From the NCBI RefSeq assembly GCF_003428335.1, contig NZ_CP031704.1, positions 868,001-932,000 of the forward strand: 64,000 nt of DNA, given 5' to 3'. A program made the position numbers and the translations under genes. Under the pieces are notes generated by a model that was not told the origin of the DNA, made no database searches, and saw only the letters and a program-made list of their open reading frames with translations. Every line of letters begins with the position of its first letter. The first letter of the stretch is position 1. Origin of the DNA: Solimonas sp. K1W22B-7 (GTDB taxonomy: Bacteria > Pseudomonadota > Gammaproteobacteria > Nevskiales > Nevskiaceae). This document shows positions 28,367 to 37,791 of the stretch, in pieces.

Positions 28367-28464
28367 GGCGATCTTCCGGGAGGGTTCTAAAAGGGCACTC
28401 AGGTTAGGCGCCGCCGCGCCGCGGGACCAGTGCCGTGCATACCGGGCGGCATGTCCGAAGGGTC

Positions 28465-28516
28465 ACTGTGTTTTGTTTAAAATAACTATATTTTTATATA
28501 AATAATCACAATCTTT
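28465..28516 (-). promoter_or_regulatory. AT-rich block upstream of the Old Yellow Enzyme gene
   Basis: An almost pure A/T stretch in an otherwise GC-rich region, about 100 bases before the oxidoreductase start. It is the likeliest promoter or UP-element region for that leftward gene. I cannot fix -35 and -10 with confidence. Confidence 0.35.
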
Positions 28517-28565
28517 AGCGATCAGGCGACTGCGCTTGAGCGGAGCTGCGGGACAGGAACAGGCC

Positions 28566-28931
28566 CTAATACGCCTGTGCAGGCGGCTCCGGCCTGGCCG
28601 CCAGTACCGGCTGGCAGGTCTCCCAGAGGGTGCCCCAGGCATCGCGCTCCTGGGCTTCGGCGCGCTGGCGGTCCAGCGGTTTCATGCCGCTGGCGCCGCG
28701 GCGGTAGGCGCGGCTGAGGTCGTAATGCAGGATCGCCGAATGGATCTGCCGCGCGCGCCAGGGGTGGACCTGCGGCGCCACCTCGCGACAGCGCTGCACC
28801 AGCGTGTGCGCGGGGACGAAGGTCGGCTGCGGCGGGGGCTGCGGCCGCGGCACTGGCTCGGGGTCCCAGCTAGTGGCGCAGGCGCTGAGCCCGGCGACGA
28901 GCAATGCGGCAAGCAGGCGTGTGGTCGGCAT
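28566..28931 (-). CDS. Hypothetical lipoprotein
   Basis: 121 residues from an ATG at 28931. The start is a lipoprotein signal (LLAALLVAGLSAC), then a proline-rich linker (PEPVPRPQPPPQP) and a helical domain with two cysteines. It should be anchored in the cell envelope. It lies 29 bases downstream of a LysR gene in the same direction. I recognise no family. Confidence 0.6.
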   Translation of the reverse strand: MPTTRLLAALLVAGLSACATSWDPEPVPRPQPPPQPTFVPAHTLVQRCREVAPQVHPWRARQIHSAILHYDLSRAYRRGASGMKPLDRQRAEAQERDAWGTLWETCQPVLAARPEPPAQAY

Positions 28932-28960
28932 GAGGCTGCCGTTGCAAGAAACGGTCCGCA

Positions 28961-29863
28961 TCAGCTCTCGAAGGACTGGATCAGCTGGTCGCGCAGCCAG
29001 ACGTTGGCCGGCTCCTGCTCGACATTGACGTGCCAGTAGAGGTAGGCGTCGAGCATAGGCACGGACAGGGGGAAGGGCAGGATGCGGTTGTTGTACTGGC
29101 GGTTGGCGATGCGGGCATAGCTCTCGGGCATGGTCAGCACCAGGTCGGTGAGGCTCACCACGCGGCAGGCGGCGAAGTAATGCTGACAGCGCAGGCGCAC
29201 GCGGCGTTCCACGCCCAGGCGGCTCAGTTCCACGTCCTCCAGCCCGGGGCCGCTGCGGCGCGAGCTGACCAGGATATGGTCCTGGCGCAGGTAGGTGTCC
29301 ATGTCCATGCCTTCGCCCACCGCCGGATGGTCGGCGCGCACGATCACCACCAGCGGGTCGGCGGCGATGCGGATGCGGCGGATGTTGTCGGACATCGACA
29401 GCAGGGTGTCGATGGCGGCGTCCACCGTGCCGGCGGCCAGTTCGGCCTCCAGCTCGCGGCGGTCCACGCGCACGGTGTTGACCGAGATCTGCGGCGCGCT
29501 GTCGGTGATGCGGCGCATCAGCACCGGCAACAGGGTCGCCTCGAGCACGTCGCGCACCGACAGGGTGAAACGGCGTTCCGTGCTGGCGGGGTCGAAGCGC
29601 GATACCTCGTTGAGCGTGATCTCCAGGCCGCGCAACGAGCGCCGCACCGGCTCGATCAGGCTGCGCGCCAGCGGCGTCGGCACCATGGCGCGGCCGTCGC
29701 GCTCGAACAGGGGGTCGCCGAACATCTCGCGCAGCCGCCCCAGGGCATGGCTGATGGCCGGCTGGGTCAGGTTGAGCTTGCGGCTGGCACGGGTAATCCC
29801 GCCCTCCGTGTAGATGGCGTCCAGCACCACGAACAGGTTCAGGTCGATCCGGTTCAGATTCAT
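28961..29863 (-). CDS. LysR family transcriptional regulator
   Basis: 300 residues with N-terminal winged helix (MNLNRIDLNLFVVLDAIYTE ... LTQPAISHALGRLREMFGDP) and a two-lobed effector domain, the NodD/SyrM-like subgroup by its opening. It diverges from the catabolic cluster that starts at 29951 with an 87-base shared promoter region, so it most likely controls that cluster and itself. The effector is unknown. Confidence 0.9.
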   Translation of the reverse strand: MNLNRIDLNLFVVLDAIYTEGGITRASRKLNLTQPAISHALGRLREMFGDPLFERDGRAMVPTPLARSLIEPVRRSLRGLEITLNEVSRFDPASTERRFTLSVRDVLEATLLPVLMRRITDSAPQISVNTVRVDRRELEAELAAGTVDAAIDTLLSMSDNIRRIRIAADPLVVIVRADHPAVGEGMDMDTYLRQDHILVSSRRSGPGLEDVELSRLGVERRVRLRCQHYFAACRVVSLTDLVLTMPESYARIANRQYNNRILPFPLSVPMLDAYLYWHVNVEQEPANVWLRDQLIQSFES

Positions 29864-29880
29864 TTCATTTATGGACGCTG

Positions 29881-29902
29881 ATTCAATCTATTCATTTGAA
29901 TG
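29881..29902. promoter_or_regulatory. Candidate LysR binding site
   Basis: TTCAA-N9-TTGAA (29882-29900), overlapping ATTCA-TT-TGAAT, lies in the short gap between the divergent lysR gene and the histidine-phosphatase gene. Spacing suits a LysR recognition box (T-N11-A type). Confidence 0.45.
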
Positions 29903-29950
29903 ATTGTATGGAGGCTCCTAAGCTCCCGGCAACTCGAAAAACGGTGATCC

Positions 29951-30655
29951 ATGGGGCAGATCTTCCTGGTGCGGCATGGTCAGGCGTCGTTCGGCGCCGC
30001 CGACTATGACCAGCTTTCCCCGCTCGGCTACGAGCAGTCGCGGCTGCTGGGCGTCTGGTTCGCCCAGTGCGGCATGAGCTTCGACCGCGTCGTGGTGGGG
30101 GGGCTGAAGCGCCACCGCCAGACCGCCGAGGCCTGCCTGGGGGCCATGACCGGGATGCCGCCGGAACCGGAATGGGTGATCGACGCCGGCCTGGAAGAGT
30201 ACGACCACGTGCAGATGCTCAACGTCAGCCGGCCGGATCTGCAGGCGAAAGCGGCGATGGGTGGCTACCTGGCGCAGCACGACAACCCGCGCCGCGCCTT
30301 CCAGCAGCTGTTCGAGGACGCCATGGGCCGCTGGATGAGCGGCCAGTACGACGCCGAGTACCGCGAGAGCTGGCTGGGTTTCCGCGGCCGCTGCGTCGGC
30401 GCCCTGCAGCGTGTGCTCAGCGACACCGACAAGTCGAAGCGCGCCGTGGTGTTCACCTCCGGCGGGCCGATGGCCGCCATCTCGCAGGAGCTGCTGGGCC
30501 TGAGCGACGCGCGCACGGCGGCGCTGAACTGGACCATCGCCAACAGCTCGTTCACCAAGCTGCTGCAACTGCCCGGCCAGATCACCATCAGCTACATGAA
30601 TGCCTACCCGCACCTGGAACAGACGCGGGAACCGAAAAATATTACCTACCGTTGA
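29951..30655 (+). CDS. Histidine phosphatase superfamily protein lacking the second catalytic His
   Basis: 234 residues. The phosphatase/mutase signature LVRHGQASFG is at residues 6-15, LKRHRQTAE supplies the phosphate-binding Arg and GLEEYDHV the acidic residue. The usual second catalytic His (family pattern close to HGG) is replaced: the block reads FTSGGPMAA. It may have altered or no phosphatase activity. It heads a gene cluster containing a small-molecule kinase (33416-34486) and an acyl-CoA dehydrogenase, so a role in handling phosphorylated acyl intermediates is possible but unproven. Confidence 0.85.
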   Translation: MGQIFLVRHGQASFGAADYDQLSPLGYEQSRLLGVWFAQCGMSFDRVVVGGLKRHRQTAEACLGAMTGMPPEPEWVIDAGLEEYDHVQMLNVSRPDLQAKAAMGGYLAQHDNPRRAFQQLFEDAMGRWMSGQYDAEYRESWLGFRGRCVGALQRVLSDTDKSKRAVVFTSGGPMAAISQELLGLSDARTAALNWTIANSSFTKLLQLPGQITISYMNAYPHLEQTREPKNITYR

Positions 30656-30665
30656 GGAACCCCTG

Positions 30666-31436
30666 ATGACCCCCACCGAACTGTTCAGCCTGAAAGGCAA
30701 GATCGCCCTGGTCACCGGCGCCAGCCGCGGCATCGGCGAGTCCATCGCCCGCACGCTGGCCGACGCCGGCGCGCACGTGATCGTGTCCAGCCGCAAGCTG
30801 CCGGACTGCGAGAAGGTGGCGGAATCGATCCGCGCCGCCGGCGGCAGTTCCGAGGCCATCGCCTGCCATATCGGCGAGATGGCGCAGATCGACAACATCT
30901 TCGCCGAGATCGAGCAGAAGCACGGCCGCCTCGACATCCTGGTCAACAACGCCGCCACCAACCCGCACTTCGGCCCGATCTGGGAAACCGACCTCGGTGC
31001 CTTCCAGAAGACCGTGGACGTCAACATCCGCGGCTACTTCTTCATGTCCTCCAGGGGCGTGAAGGCGATGGCGAAGAACGGCGGCGGCAGCATCGTCAAC
31101 GTCGCCTCGGTCAACGGCGTGATCCCGGGCCCGCTGCAGGGCATCTACTCCATCACCAAGGCGGCGGTCATCTCCATGACCCAGGCCTTCGCCCGCGAGT
31201 GCGCGCCGCAGAAGGTGCGCGTCAATGCGCTGCTGCCGGGCTTCACCGACACCAAGTTCGCCGCCACCCTGGTGCAGAACAAGCAGATCGTCACCAAGGT
31301 GCTGGAGCACGTGCCGATGAACCGCGTGGCCCAGCCCGACGAAATGGCCGGCACGGTGCTGTACCTGGTTTCGCCGGCGGCGAGCTACACCACCGGCGTG
31401 GCGCTCAACGTCGACGGCGGATACCTGATCGCATGA
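30666..31436 (+). CDS. SDR family oxidoreductase
   Basis: 256 residues with the NAD(P) motif TGASRGIG, NNAA, the catalytic serine region and YSITK (Tyr-x3-Lys), ending in NVDGGYLIA as classical SDRs do. It likely oxidises a hydroxyacyl or alcohol intermediate. The start codon at 30666 follows GAGG and lies 10 bases after the upstream stop. Its stop overlaps the next SDR start (ATGA). Confidence 0.9.
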   Translation: MTPTELFSLKGKIALVTGASRGIGESIARTLADAGAHVIVSSRKLPDCEKVAESIRAAGGSSEAIACHIGEMAQIDNIFAEIEQKHGRLDILVNNAATNPHFGPIWETDLGAFQKTVDVNIRGYFFMSSRGVKAMAKNGGGSIVNVASVNGVIPGPLQGIYSITKAAVISMTQAFARECAPQKVRVNALLPGFTDTKFAATLVQNKQIVTKVLEHVPMNRVAQPDEMAGTVLYLVSPAASYTTGVALNVDGGYLIA

Positions 31437-32263
31437 AGACGCTCGCCGGCAAGGTCGCCGTCATCACCGGTGCGGGCAGCGGCTTCGGCCGCGAGCTGGC
31501 GCTGCTCTGCGCGCAGGAAGGCATGCGCCTGTCGCTGGCCGACGTCGACGAAAAGGGCCTGCAGGCGACCAGGGACCTGCTGCCCGCCGGCACCGCCGCG
31601 CTGCTGCAGCGCTGCGACGTCTCGCAGTCCTGGCAGGTGCAGCAGCTGGCCGAGCGCACCTACGCCGAGTACGGCAGCGTGCAACTGCTGTTCAACAACG
31701 CCGGCGTCGCCGTGGCCGGCCCCACCTGGACCACCACCGAGCAGGACTGGGAATGGGTGCTGGGCGTGAATCTCATGGGCGTGGTGCACGGCATCCGCAA
31801 CTTCGTGCCGCGCATGCTCAAGCAGGGCGACGAGTGCCACATCGTCAACACCGCCTCGGTCGCCGGCCTGCTGGCCGTGCCGGCCTCCAGCGTCTACTGC
31901 GTCAGCAAGCACGGCGTGGTGGTGATGTCGGAGTGCCTGCACCATGAACTGGAGGCGGCCAAGGCCAGCATCGGCGTGTCCGTGCTGTGCCCGGCCTACG
32001 TCAACACCGGCATCGCCGACGCCGCGCGCAACCGCCCCGGCGAGCTGGCCGCCGCCAATCCCGAGGCCGCGGCCTACGAGGAGCGCGTGCGCCAGGCGGT
32101 GAAGAAGGGAAAGATCAGCGCCGCCGACGTGGCGCGCGTGACGATCGATGCGGTGAAGGAAAACCGCTTCTATATCCTGACCCACGCCAACATCAAGCCC
32201 GCCGTGGAGATGCGCCTGCGCGACATCATCGATGGTGGGCAACCGCGGAATCCGATGCCGTGA
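31433..32263 (+). CDS. SDR family oxidoreductase
   Basis: 276 residues, with TGAGSGFG for cofactor binding, NNAG and YCVSK as active-site block. The C-terminal extension (KKGKISAADVARVTIDAV ... LTHANIKP) resembles SDRs of longer-chain ketone or alcohol metabolism. It overlaps the previous SDR by 4 bases, so both are made from one message. Confidence 0.88.
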   Translation: MKTLAGKVAVITGAGSGFGRELALLCAQEGMRLSLADVDEKGLQATRDLLPAGTAALLQRCDVSQSWQVQQLAERTYAEYGSVQLLFNNAGVAVAGPTWTTTEQDWEWVLGVNLMGVVHGIRNFVPRMLKQGDECHIVNTASVAGLLAVPASSVYCVSKHGVVVMSECLHHELEAAKASIGVSVLCPAYVNTGIADAARNRPGELAAANPEAAAYEERVRQAVKKGKISAADVARVTIDAVKENRFYILTHANIKPAVEMRLRDIIDGGQPRNPMP

Positions 32264-32400
32264 TGAACCCCGAACCGTTCATCTGCCGTGATGAACCCCG
32301 AACCGTTCATCCCGAGTGCCGCGAAGCGGTGTATCGAGGGACGTGCTGCACCTCGATACGCGACGCTTCGCGGCGCTACTCGGTGTGAACGGTTCATTTA
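32257..32400. repeat. Tandem direct repeat plus long imperfect inverted repeat
   Basis: A 27-base unit beginning GCCGTGATGAACCCCGAACC occurs at 32257-32283 and again at 32285-32311, the first copy covering the SDR stop codon. The second copy opens a long imperfect inverted repeat: GCCGCGAAGC...GTATCGAGG matches CCTCGATAC...GCTTCGCGGC, closing with GAACGGTTCAT near 32388-32397. In a transcript it would form a large hairpin inside the operon. Confidence 0.65.
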
Positions 32401-32429
32401 ATCCTAGAAAGCTAGACAAGGACTCACCC

Positions 32430-33413
32430 ATGAAAGCCCTGATCTGCAACCAATGGGCGCCGCCCGAGGCGCTGGTGCTGGAAGACCGTCCCGACCCCAC
32501 GCCGGGCGACAACGATGCGGTGGTGCGTGTGCACGCCGCCGGCGTCAATTTCCCCGACACGCTGATCGTGCAGGGCAAGTACCAGTTCAAGCCGGAATTC
32601 CCGTTTTCGCCGGGCGGCGAATGCGCCGGCGTGATCGAGTCGGTCGGGGCCAAGGTCAAGCACGTCAAGCCGGGCGACAAGGTGATCTGCTTCAGCGGCT
32701 GGGGCGCGTTCGCCGAGCTGCTGGTGACCGACGCCCGCGCCGTGCTGCCGATGCCCGAGGGCCTGGACTTCGTCACCGCCTCTTCGTTCGTGATGACCTA
32801 TGCCACCTCCTACCACGCGCTGAAGGACCGCGCGAAGCTCAAGGCCGGCGAAACGCTGCTGGTACTCGGTGCTTCCGGCGGTGTCGGCCTGGCGGCCATC
32901 GAGATCGGCAAGGTCCTGGGCGCGCGCGTCATCGCGGCCGCCTCCAGTCCCGAGAAGCTGGCGGTGTGCAAGGAGCACGGCGCCGACGAACTGATCGACT
33001 ACAGCAAGGAAGACCTGAAGGAACGCCTCAAGGCGCTCACCGGCGGCAAGGGCGTGGACGTCACCTATGACCCGGTCGGCGGTGCCTACACCGAGGTGGC
33101 GCTGCGCTCCACCGCCTGGCGCGGCCGCCTGCTGGTGATCGGCTTCGCCAACGGCGAGATCCCGAAGATTCCCATCAACCTGGCGCTGCTCAAGGGCTGC
33201 GACATCGTCGGCGTGTTCTGGGGCGACTACGCCAAGCGCGAGCCGATGAACAACCTGACCGACCTGCGCGTGCTGATCGGCTGGCTCAAGGAAGGCAAGC
33301 TCAAGCCGCATATCGCCGGCACCTTCCCGTTGTCGCGTGGTGCCGAGGCGATCCGCCTGCTGATGGACCGCCGCGTTTCCGGAAAGCTCGTCGTCACCCC
33401 GCAGGAGATCTGA
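32430..33413 (+). CDS. NADPH:quinone oxidoreductase family protein (MDR superfamily, zinc-independent)
   Basis: 327 residues with AAGVNFPDTLIVQGKYQFKP, PFSPGGECAG and the nucleotide motif GASGGVGLAA, typical of quinone reductase/enoyl reductase-like MDR proteins without catalytic zinc. It probably reduces an enone or enoyl-CoA. The ATG at 32430 is preferred because upstream codons lie in the hairpin element. The next gene starts 2 bases after its stop. Confidence 0.88.
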   Translation: MKALICNQWAPPEALVLEDRPDPTPGDNDAVVRVHAAGVNFPDTLIVQGKYQFKPEFPFSPGGECAGVIESVGAKVKHVKPGDKVICFSGWGAFAELLVTDARAVLPMPEGLDFVTASSFVMTYATSYHALKDRAKLKAGETLLVLGASGGVGLAAIEIGKVLGARVIAAASSPEKLAVCKEHGADELIDYSKEDLKERLKALTGGKGVDVTYDPVGGAYTEVALRSTAWRGRLLVIGFANGEIPKIPINLALLKGCDIVGVFWGDYAKREPMNNLTDLRVLIGWLKEGKLKPHIAGTFPLSRGAEAIRLLMDRRVSGKLVVTPQEI

Positions 33414-33415
33414 GC

Positions 33416-34486
33416 GTGTCGGACCAGAAGGATTTCACCGGCACGATGCCGGTGCAGGAAAAGCACCAGTTCGACGCCGTCGCGCTGGAAAGCTATCTCT
33501 CGAAGAACGTCGAGGACTTCGCCGGGCCGCTGACGGTGGAGCAGTTCAAGGGCGGGCAGTCCAATCCCACCTACAAGCTGATCACGCCGGGCCGCAAGTA
33601 CGTGCTGCGGCGCAAGCCGCCGGGCAAGCTGCTGGCCTCGGCCCACGCCGTGGACCGCGAGTACAAGGTCATCACCGCGCTGGCCAGGACCGATGTGCCG
33701 GTGGCCAAGACCTACGCGCTCTGCGAGGACGACAGCATCATCGGCACGCCGTTCTACGTCATGGACTGCGTCGAGGGCCGCATCATGTGGGACCCGGCGC
33801 TGCCGGATTCCACGCCGGAACAGCGCCGCGCGATCTTCCAGGAAATGAACCGCGTGATGGCCGCGCTGCACAAGGTGGACTACCAGGCCGTGGGCCTGGG
33901 CGACTACGGCAAGCCCGGCAACTACTTCGCGCGCCAGATCGACCGCTGGAGCAAACAGTACCGCGCCTCCGAAACCGGGAAGATCGAGGCCTTCGACCAG
34001 CTGATCGAATGGCTGCCGGCCAACATCCCGCCGGGCGACGAGACCAGCGTGGTCCACGGCGACTACCGCCTGGACAACATGATCTTCCATCCCACCGAGC
34101 CGCGCGTGCTGGCCGTGCTGGACTGGGAGCTGTCGACGCTGGGGCACCCCCTGGCGGACTTCTCCTACCACTGCATGACCTGGCACATCCCCAAGGGCGT
34201 GTTCCGCGGCCTGGCCGGCTACAAGCTGGCCGAGCTGGGCATCCCCTCGGAGGCCGAGCACATCGCCGCCTACTGCCAGCGCACCGGCCGTGACGCTATC
34301 GACCCGGGACACTGGGATTTCTACATCGCCTACAACCTGTTCCGCCTCGGCGCGATCCTGCAGGGCATCGCCGGCCGCGTGAAGGACGGCACTGCCGCCA
34401 GCAAGCAGGCGGTGGCGATGGGGGCGGCGGCAAGGCCGCTTGCTGAGATGGCGTGGCAGAAGGTGCAGCAGATAGGCAAGAAGTAA
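33416..34486 (+). CDS. Phosphotransferase family protein, LvaA/ACAD10-11 kinase-like
   Basis: 356 residues with an aminoglycoside-phosphotransferase-like kinase fold: GGQSNPTYKL (nucleotide loop), VLRRKPPG (Lys region), the catalytic loop HGDYRLDNMIF and the metal block LDWELSTLGHP. This subgroup is tied to acyl-CoA dehydrogenases. LvaA of Pseudomonas and the kinase domain of mammalian ACAD10/11 phosphorylate 4-hydroxyacyl-CoAs. The GTG start lies 2 bases after the upstream stop and an acyl-CoA dehydrogenase gene follows, which supports that role. It is unlikely to be an antibiotic-resistance enzyme. Confidence 0.85.
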   Translation: MSDQKDFTGTMPVQEKHQFDAVALESYLSKNVEDFAGPLTVEQFKGGQSNPTYKLITPGRKYVLRRKPPGKLLASAHAVDREYKVITALARTDVPVAKTYALCEDDSIIGTPFYVMDCVEGRIMWDPALPDSTPEQRRAIFQEMNRVMAALHKVDYQAVGLGDYGKPGNYFARQIDRWSKQYRASETGKIEAFDQLIEWLPANIPPGDETSVVHGDYRLDNMIFHPTEPRVLAVLDWELSTLGHPLADFSYHCMTWHIPKGVFRGLAGYKLAELGIPSEAEHIAAYCQRTGRDAIDPGHWDFYIAYNLFRLGAILQGIAGRVKDGTAASKQAVAMGAAARPLAEMAWQKVQQIGKK

Positions 34487-34498
34487 TCACCAATCGAA

Positions 34499-34605
34499 CC
34501 CCTCTCCCGCTTGCGGGAGAGGGGCAGGGGAGAGGGTTTCTGTAACTCCTGCAAGCTCTACAGAACCCCTCTCTCCCACCTCTCTCCCGCAAGCGGGAGA
34601 GAGGA
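34499..34605. repeat. REPIN-like pair of inverted hairpins inside the operon
   Basis: CCCCTCTCCCGCTTGCGGGA at the left and CTCTCCCGCAAGCGGGAGAG at the right flank a spacer with GGGTTTCTGTAACT. It is the reverse-oriented relative of the element at 23505-23620. It separates the kinase from the acyl-CoA dehydrogenase gene. Confidence 0.75.
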
Positions 34606-34630
34606 GACCAGACGACGAGGAGATACCCAG

Positions 34631-35881
<1,251 letters not shown>

Positions 35882-35928
35882 GCCTCCCTCTGCCTGTCTC
35901 GAACCTGTCTCGAAAAGGAGGCCAGGGC

Positions 35929-36693
35929 ATGGACAAGCTGTTCGATCTGAAGGACCGGGTGGCCGTCGTCACCGGCGGCAGTCGCGGTCTGGGCCTGGAG
36001 ATGGCGCGCGGCTTTGCCGCGCAGGGCGCGCATGTCGTGATCGCCAGCCGCAAGCTGGAGGCCTGCGAGGCGGTGGCCGAGGAGTTGCGCAAGGCGCATG
36101 GTGTGCGCGCCTTGCCGGTGGCCTTCCACGCCGGCCGCTGGGAGGACGCCACGCGGCTGATGGCGGTGGTGCAGCAGGAGTTCGGCCGCCTCGACATCCT
36201 GGTCAACAACGCCGGCGCCTCGCCGCTGTATCCCTCGCTGGGCGAGATCGGCGAAGACCTGTGGAACAAGGTGCTGAACCTGAACCTCAAGGGTCCGTTC
36301 CGCCTGTCGGTGCTCGCCGCCGAGCAGATGGCCAGGGCCGGGGGCGGCAGCATCATCAACGTCAGCAGCATCGCCGCGCTGCAGCCCAGCGAGCACGAGC
36401 TGCCCTACGCCATGGCCAAGAGCGCGCTGCACACCATGGCAGCGGGCATGTCGCACATGTACGGCGGCAAGGTGCGCATCAACACCATCGTGCCCGGCGC
36501 CTTCCTGACCGACATCGCCAAGGCCTGGCCCGAGCCGCTGCGCGACAGCATCAACCGCAGCGTGCCGGCAGGCCGTGCGGGTGATCCGAAGGAAATCGTC
36601 GGCGCGGCGCTGTACCTCGCATCCGACGCGTCCTCCTACACCAGCGGTGCCGTCATCAAGGTCGACGGTGGCCTGACCTACAGTCGCGGTTGA
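35929..36693 (+). CDS. SDR family oxidoreductase
   Basis: 254 residues, TGGSRGLG cofactor motif, NNAG, catalytic serine in INVSSIAAL and YAMAK (Tyr-x3-Lys), ending VDGGLTYSRG. AAAGGAG lies 8 bases before the ATG. It is the third SDR in this cluster and likely acts on a ketone or alcohol in the same pathway. Confidence 0.9.
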   Translation: MDKLFDLKDRVAVVTGGSRGLGLEMARGFAAQGAHVVIASRKLEACEAVAEELRKAHGVRALPVAFHAGRWEDATRLMAVVQQEFGRLDILVNNAGASPLYPSLGEIGEDLWNKVLNLNLKGPFRLSVLAAEQMARAGGGSIINVSSIAALQPSEHELPYAMAKSALHTMAAGMSHMYGGKVRINTIVPGAFLTDIAKAWPEPLRDSINRSVPAGRAGDPKEIVGAALYLASDASSYTSGAVIKVDGGLTYSRG

Positions 36694-36713
36694 TCTCTCC
36701 CCCGGAGTAAACC

Positions 36714-37790
36714 ATGCACGCATTCGATTTCGAAGTGGCCCGAAAGGATTTGCGCCAGTGCCGCGTGGCCGAGGCGGCGGTGCCGGAAATCCAGGACGGG
36801 CAGGTGCTGCTTCGTGTCGAGCGCTTCGCGCTCACCGCCAACAACGTCACCTACGGTGTCTTCGGCGACGCCATGCAGTACTGGCAGTTCTTCCCGGCGG
36901 CCGAAGGCTGGGGGCGTATCCCGGTCTGGGGTTTCGCGCGGGTGGAGCGCTCGCGCTGCGCGGAGATCGCCGAGGGTGAGCGCGTCTACGGCTACCTGCC
37001 GATGTCCTCGCACCTCGTGGTGCAGCCGGGCCGCGTCGGGGCCACCAGTTTCATGGATGGCACGGCCCATCGCCGCGCGCTGCCCGCCGCCTACCAGCTC
37101 TACCGCCGTGTCTCGGCAGATCCGGCGCATGATCCGGGGCAGGAAGACGAGCAGGCGTTGTTGTCGCCGCTCTACATCACGTCTTTCCTGATCGAGGATT
37201 TCCTCGCCGACAACGAACTGTTCGGTGGCCGCTCGGTGGTCATTGCCAGCGCGTCCAGCAAGACCGCGCTGGGCGTGGCGCAGCGCCTGTCGCTGAACCG
37301 CCCGCAGTCCTGCGAGGTGATCGGCCTGACCTCGCCGCGCAACCGCGGGTTCTGCGAGCAGCTCGGGCACTACGACCGGGTGCTGGGCTACGACGCGCTG
37401 GAGAGCCTGCCGTCCGACGTGCCTGGCGTCTACGTCGACATGTCCGGCGACGGCGGCCTGCTGTCGCGTGTGCACAATCATTTCCGTGAATCGCTGCAGC
37501 ACAGCTGCATCGTCGGCGCCACCCACTGGGAGGAACGCCAGACCCAGCACGCCCTGCCGGGCGCCAAGCCGCAGTTCTTCTTCGCGCCGGGCCAGATCAA
37601 GAAGCGCACGCAGGACTGGGGTCCCGGCGGTATCGACCAGCGTTTCGCCGTCGCCTGGGCGGAATTCCTGCCGTCGCTGCGCCGCTGGCTGCGCGTGCAG
37701 CACCATGCGCCGGCGCAGTGGCAGGCGATATGGGGCGAGCTGGTCGCAGGCCGCACGGCGCCCGAGACCGGGCACATCCTGGAGACCTGA
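36714..37790 (+). CDS. DUF2855 family protein
   Basis: 358 residues matching DUF2855: FALTANNVTYGVFGDAMQYW near the start and SFLIEDFLADN before a Rossmann-like half (VIASASSKTALGVAQRL). The family looks like a diverged medium-chain reductase of unknown activity. It lies 20 bases after an SDR and one base before an alpha/beta hydrolase gene, so it belongs to the same operon. Confidence 0.82.
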   Translation: MHAFDFEVARKDLRQCRVAEAAVPEIQDGQVLLRVERFALTANNVTYGVFGDAMQYWQFFPAAEGWGRIPVWGFARVERSRCAEIAEGERVYGYLPMSSHLVVQPGRVGATSFMDGTAHRRALPAAYQLYRRVSADPAHDPGQEDEQALLSPLYITSFLIEDFLADNELFGGRSVVIASASSKTALGVAQRLSLNRPQSCEVIGLTSPRNRGFCEQLGHYDRVLGYDALESLPSDVPGVYVDMSGDGGLLSRVHNHFRESLQHSCIVGATHWEERQTQHALPGAKPQFFFAPGQIKKRTQDWGPGGIDQRFAVAWAEFLPSLRRWLRVQHHAPAQWQAIWGELVAGRTAPETGHILET

Positions 37791-37791
37791 G

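Noticed and set aside
33416-34486. Phosphotransferase as an antibiotic-resistance gene
   Set aside because: Sequence subgroup and its acyl-CoA dehydrogenase neighbour point to 4-hydroxyacyl-CoA metabolism.
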